From an uncultured Gammaproteobacteria bacterium (GTDB lineage Bacteria; Pseudomonadota; Gammaproteobacteria; Pseudomonadales; Azotimanducaceae_A): DNA of 6,662 nt. The notes below the pieces were generated by a model. That model saw only the letters and a program-made list of their open reading frames with translations, did no database searches and was not told the DNA's origin. This document shows, one piece after another, positions 6,337 through 6,662 of this stretch. A program made the position numbers and the translations under genes. The stretch is from positions 1 through 6,662 of the forward strand of contig CAJWGQ010000162.1 in NCBI GenBank assembly GCA_913041025.1, written 5' to 3'. Position 1 is the stretch's first letter. Every line of letters begins with the position of its first letter.

Positions 6337-6662
6337 GTGTTGCAAGAGCCAAAGAAAGAGAATATTGAGTTAACGACGTTAGAGCGCTTCGCTTACAGCA
6401 CCTTTAATGGTGCCGATTACTTGATCAAAAACATCATCGGTAAGTACATGTTCTTTTTTTACACGACTACACTTGCCGTTAATCCACTCTGGTTAGCTAT
6501 TTTTCAACCAGCGCTCAAAATTTTAGATGTGATAACCGATCCTTTAGTCGGTGAGTGGTCTGATCGAACGAAATCTCGAATGGGTAAACGTCGACCTTGG
6601 ATACTTATCGGTTCCATTACCTTGGGCATTGTCTTTCCGCTCAGCTGGATGCCCAATATCGT
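6337..6662 (+). CDS. GPH family (MelB-like) MFS cation symporter, C-terminus cut by window edge
   Basis: The frame from GTG 6337 stays open for 108 codons to the window end, so the gene is cut there; full members are about 430-500 residues, so about three quarters are missing. The start is followed by a TTG, a possible alternative. After a short polar N-terminus (residues 1-17) come a first membrane region at about 18-45 and a second at about 48-66. Then comes the GPH signature D-P-L-V-G-E-W-S-D-R-T-K-S-R-M-G-K-R-R-P-W at 68-88, and the start of a third segment (I-L-I-G, 89-104). Asp64 and Asp68 align with the sodium/proton-binding Asp55 and Asp59 of E. coli MelB, which suggests cation-coupled import. 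This branch carries sugars, glycosides and related compounds; the actual substrate is unknown. It is on the same strand as the Spinster-like carrier 172 bases upstream, too far for certain co-transcription. Confidence 0.9.
   Translation, partial: MLQEPKKENIELTTLERFAYSTFNGADYLIKNIIGKYMFFFYTTTLAVNPLWLAIFQPALKILDVITDPLVGEWSDRTKSRMGKRRPWILIGSITLGIVFPLSWMPNI

Overview
The window looks like chromosomal DNA of a free-living, probably marine, gammaproteobacterium with moderate GC. This rests on the gene families present (a Baeyer-Villiger-type flavin monooxygenase, a sterol-desaturase-like membrane enzyme, an M20 amidohydrolase and MFS carriers), on compact bacterial gene spacing, and on Shine-Dalgarno-led GTG starts. 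The lineage is inferred from overall resemblance, not from a marker gene. No RNA gene, mobile element, CRISPR array or integration site was seen.

There are seven protein genes, and both window edges cut a gene. From the left: the C-terminal part of a Baeyer-Villiger-like monooxygenase on + (1-1380) converges, with only 7 bases between stop codons, on a leftward block. That block, read right to left, is a sterol desaturase/fatty acid hydroxylase-type membrane enzyme (4169-3264), an M20D amidohydrolase (3236-2043, GTG start) and a small secreted beta-rich protein of unknown function (1912-1388). From a divergent intergenic region near 4170-4264, a rightward block starts: a small secreted, possibly NTF2-like protein (4265-4810), a Spinster-like MFS transporter (4860-6164), and the first 108 codons of a second MFS carrier of the GPH (MelB-like) family (6337 to the window end).

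Functionally the set suggests uptake and oxidative or hydrolytic handling of small organic or lipid-like compounds: two carriers of different MFS branches, an oxygen-inserting flavoenzyme, a di-iron membrane oxidase and a metal-dependent amidohydrolase. Only the hydroxylase-amidohydrolase pair (27-base gap) and the secreted protein-MFS pair (49-base gap) are close enough to suggest co-transcription. No substrate can be named from sequence alone.

I found no clear sign of a wholly new system. The points most worth a second look are the membrane oxidase/amidohydrolase pair, two unassigned secreted proteins with paired cysteines, the divergent promoter region with overlapping -10-like elements, the tandem of two unlike MFS carriers, and a run of GTG starts.
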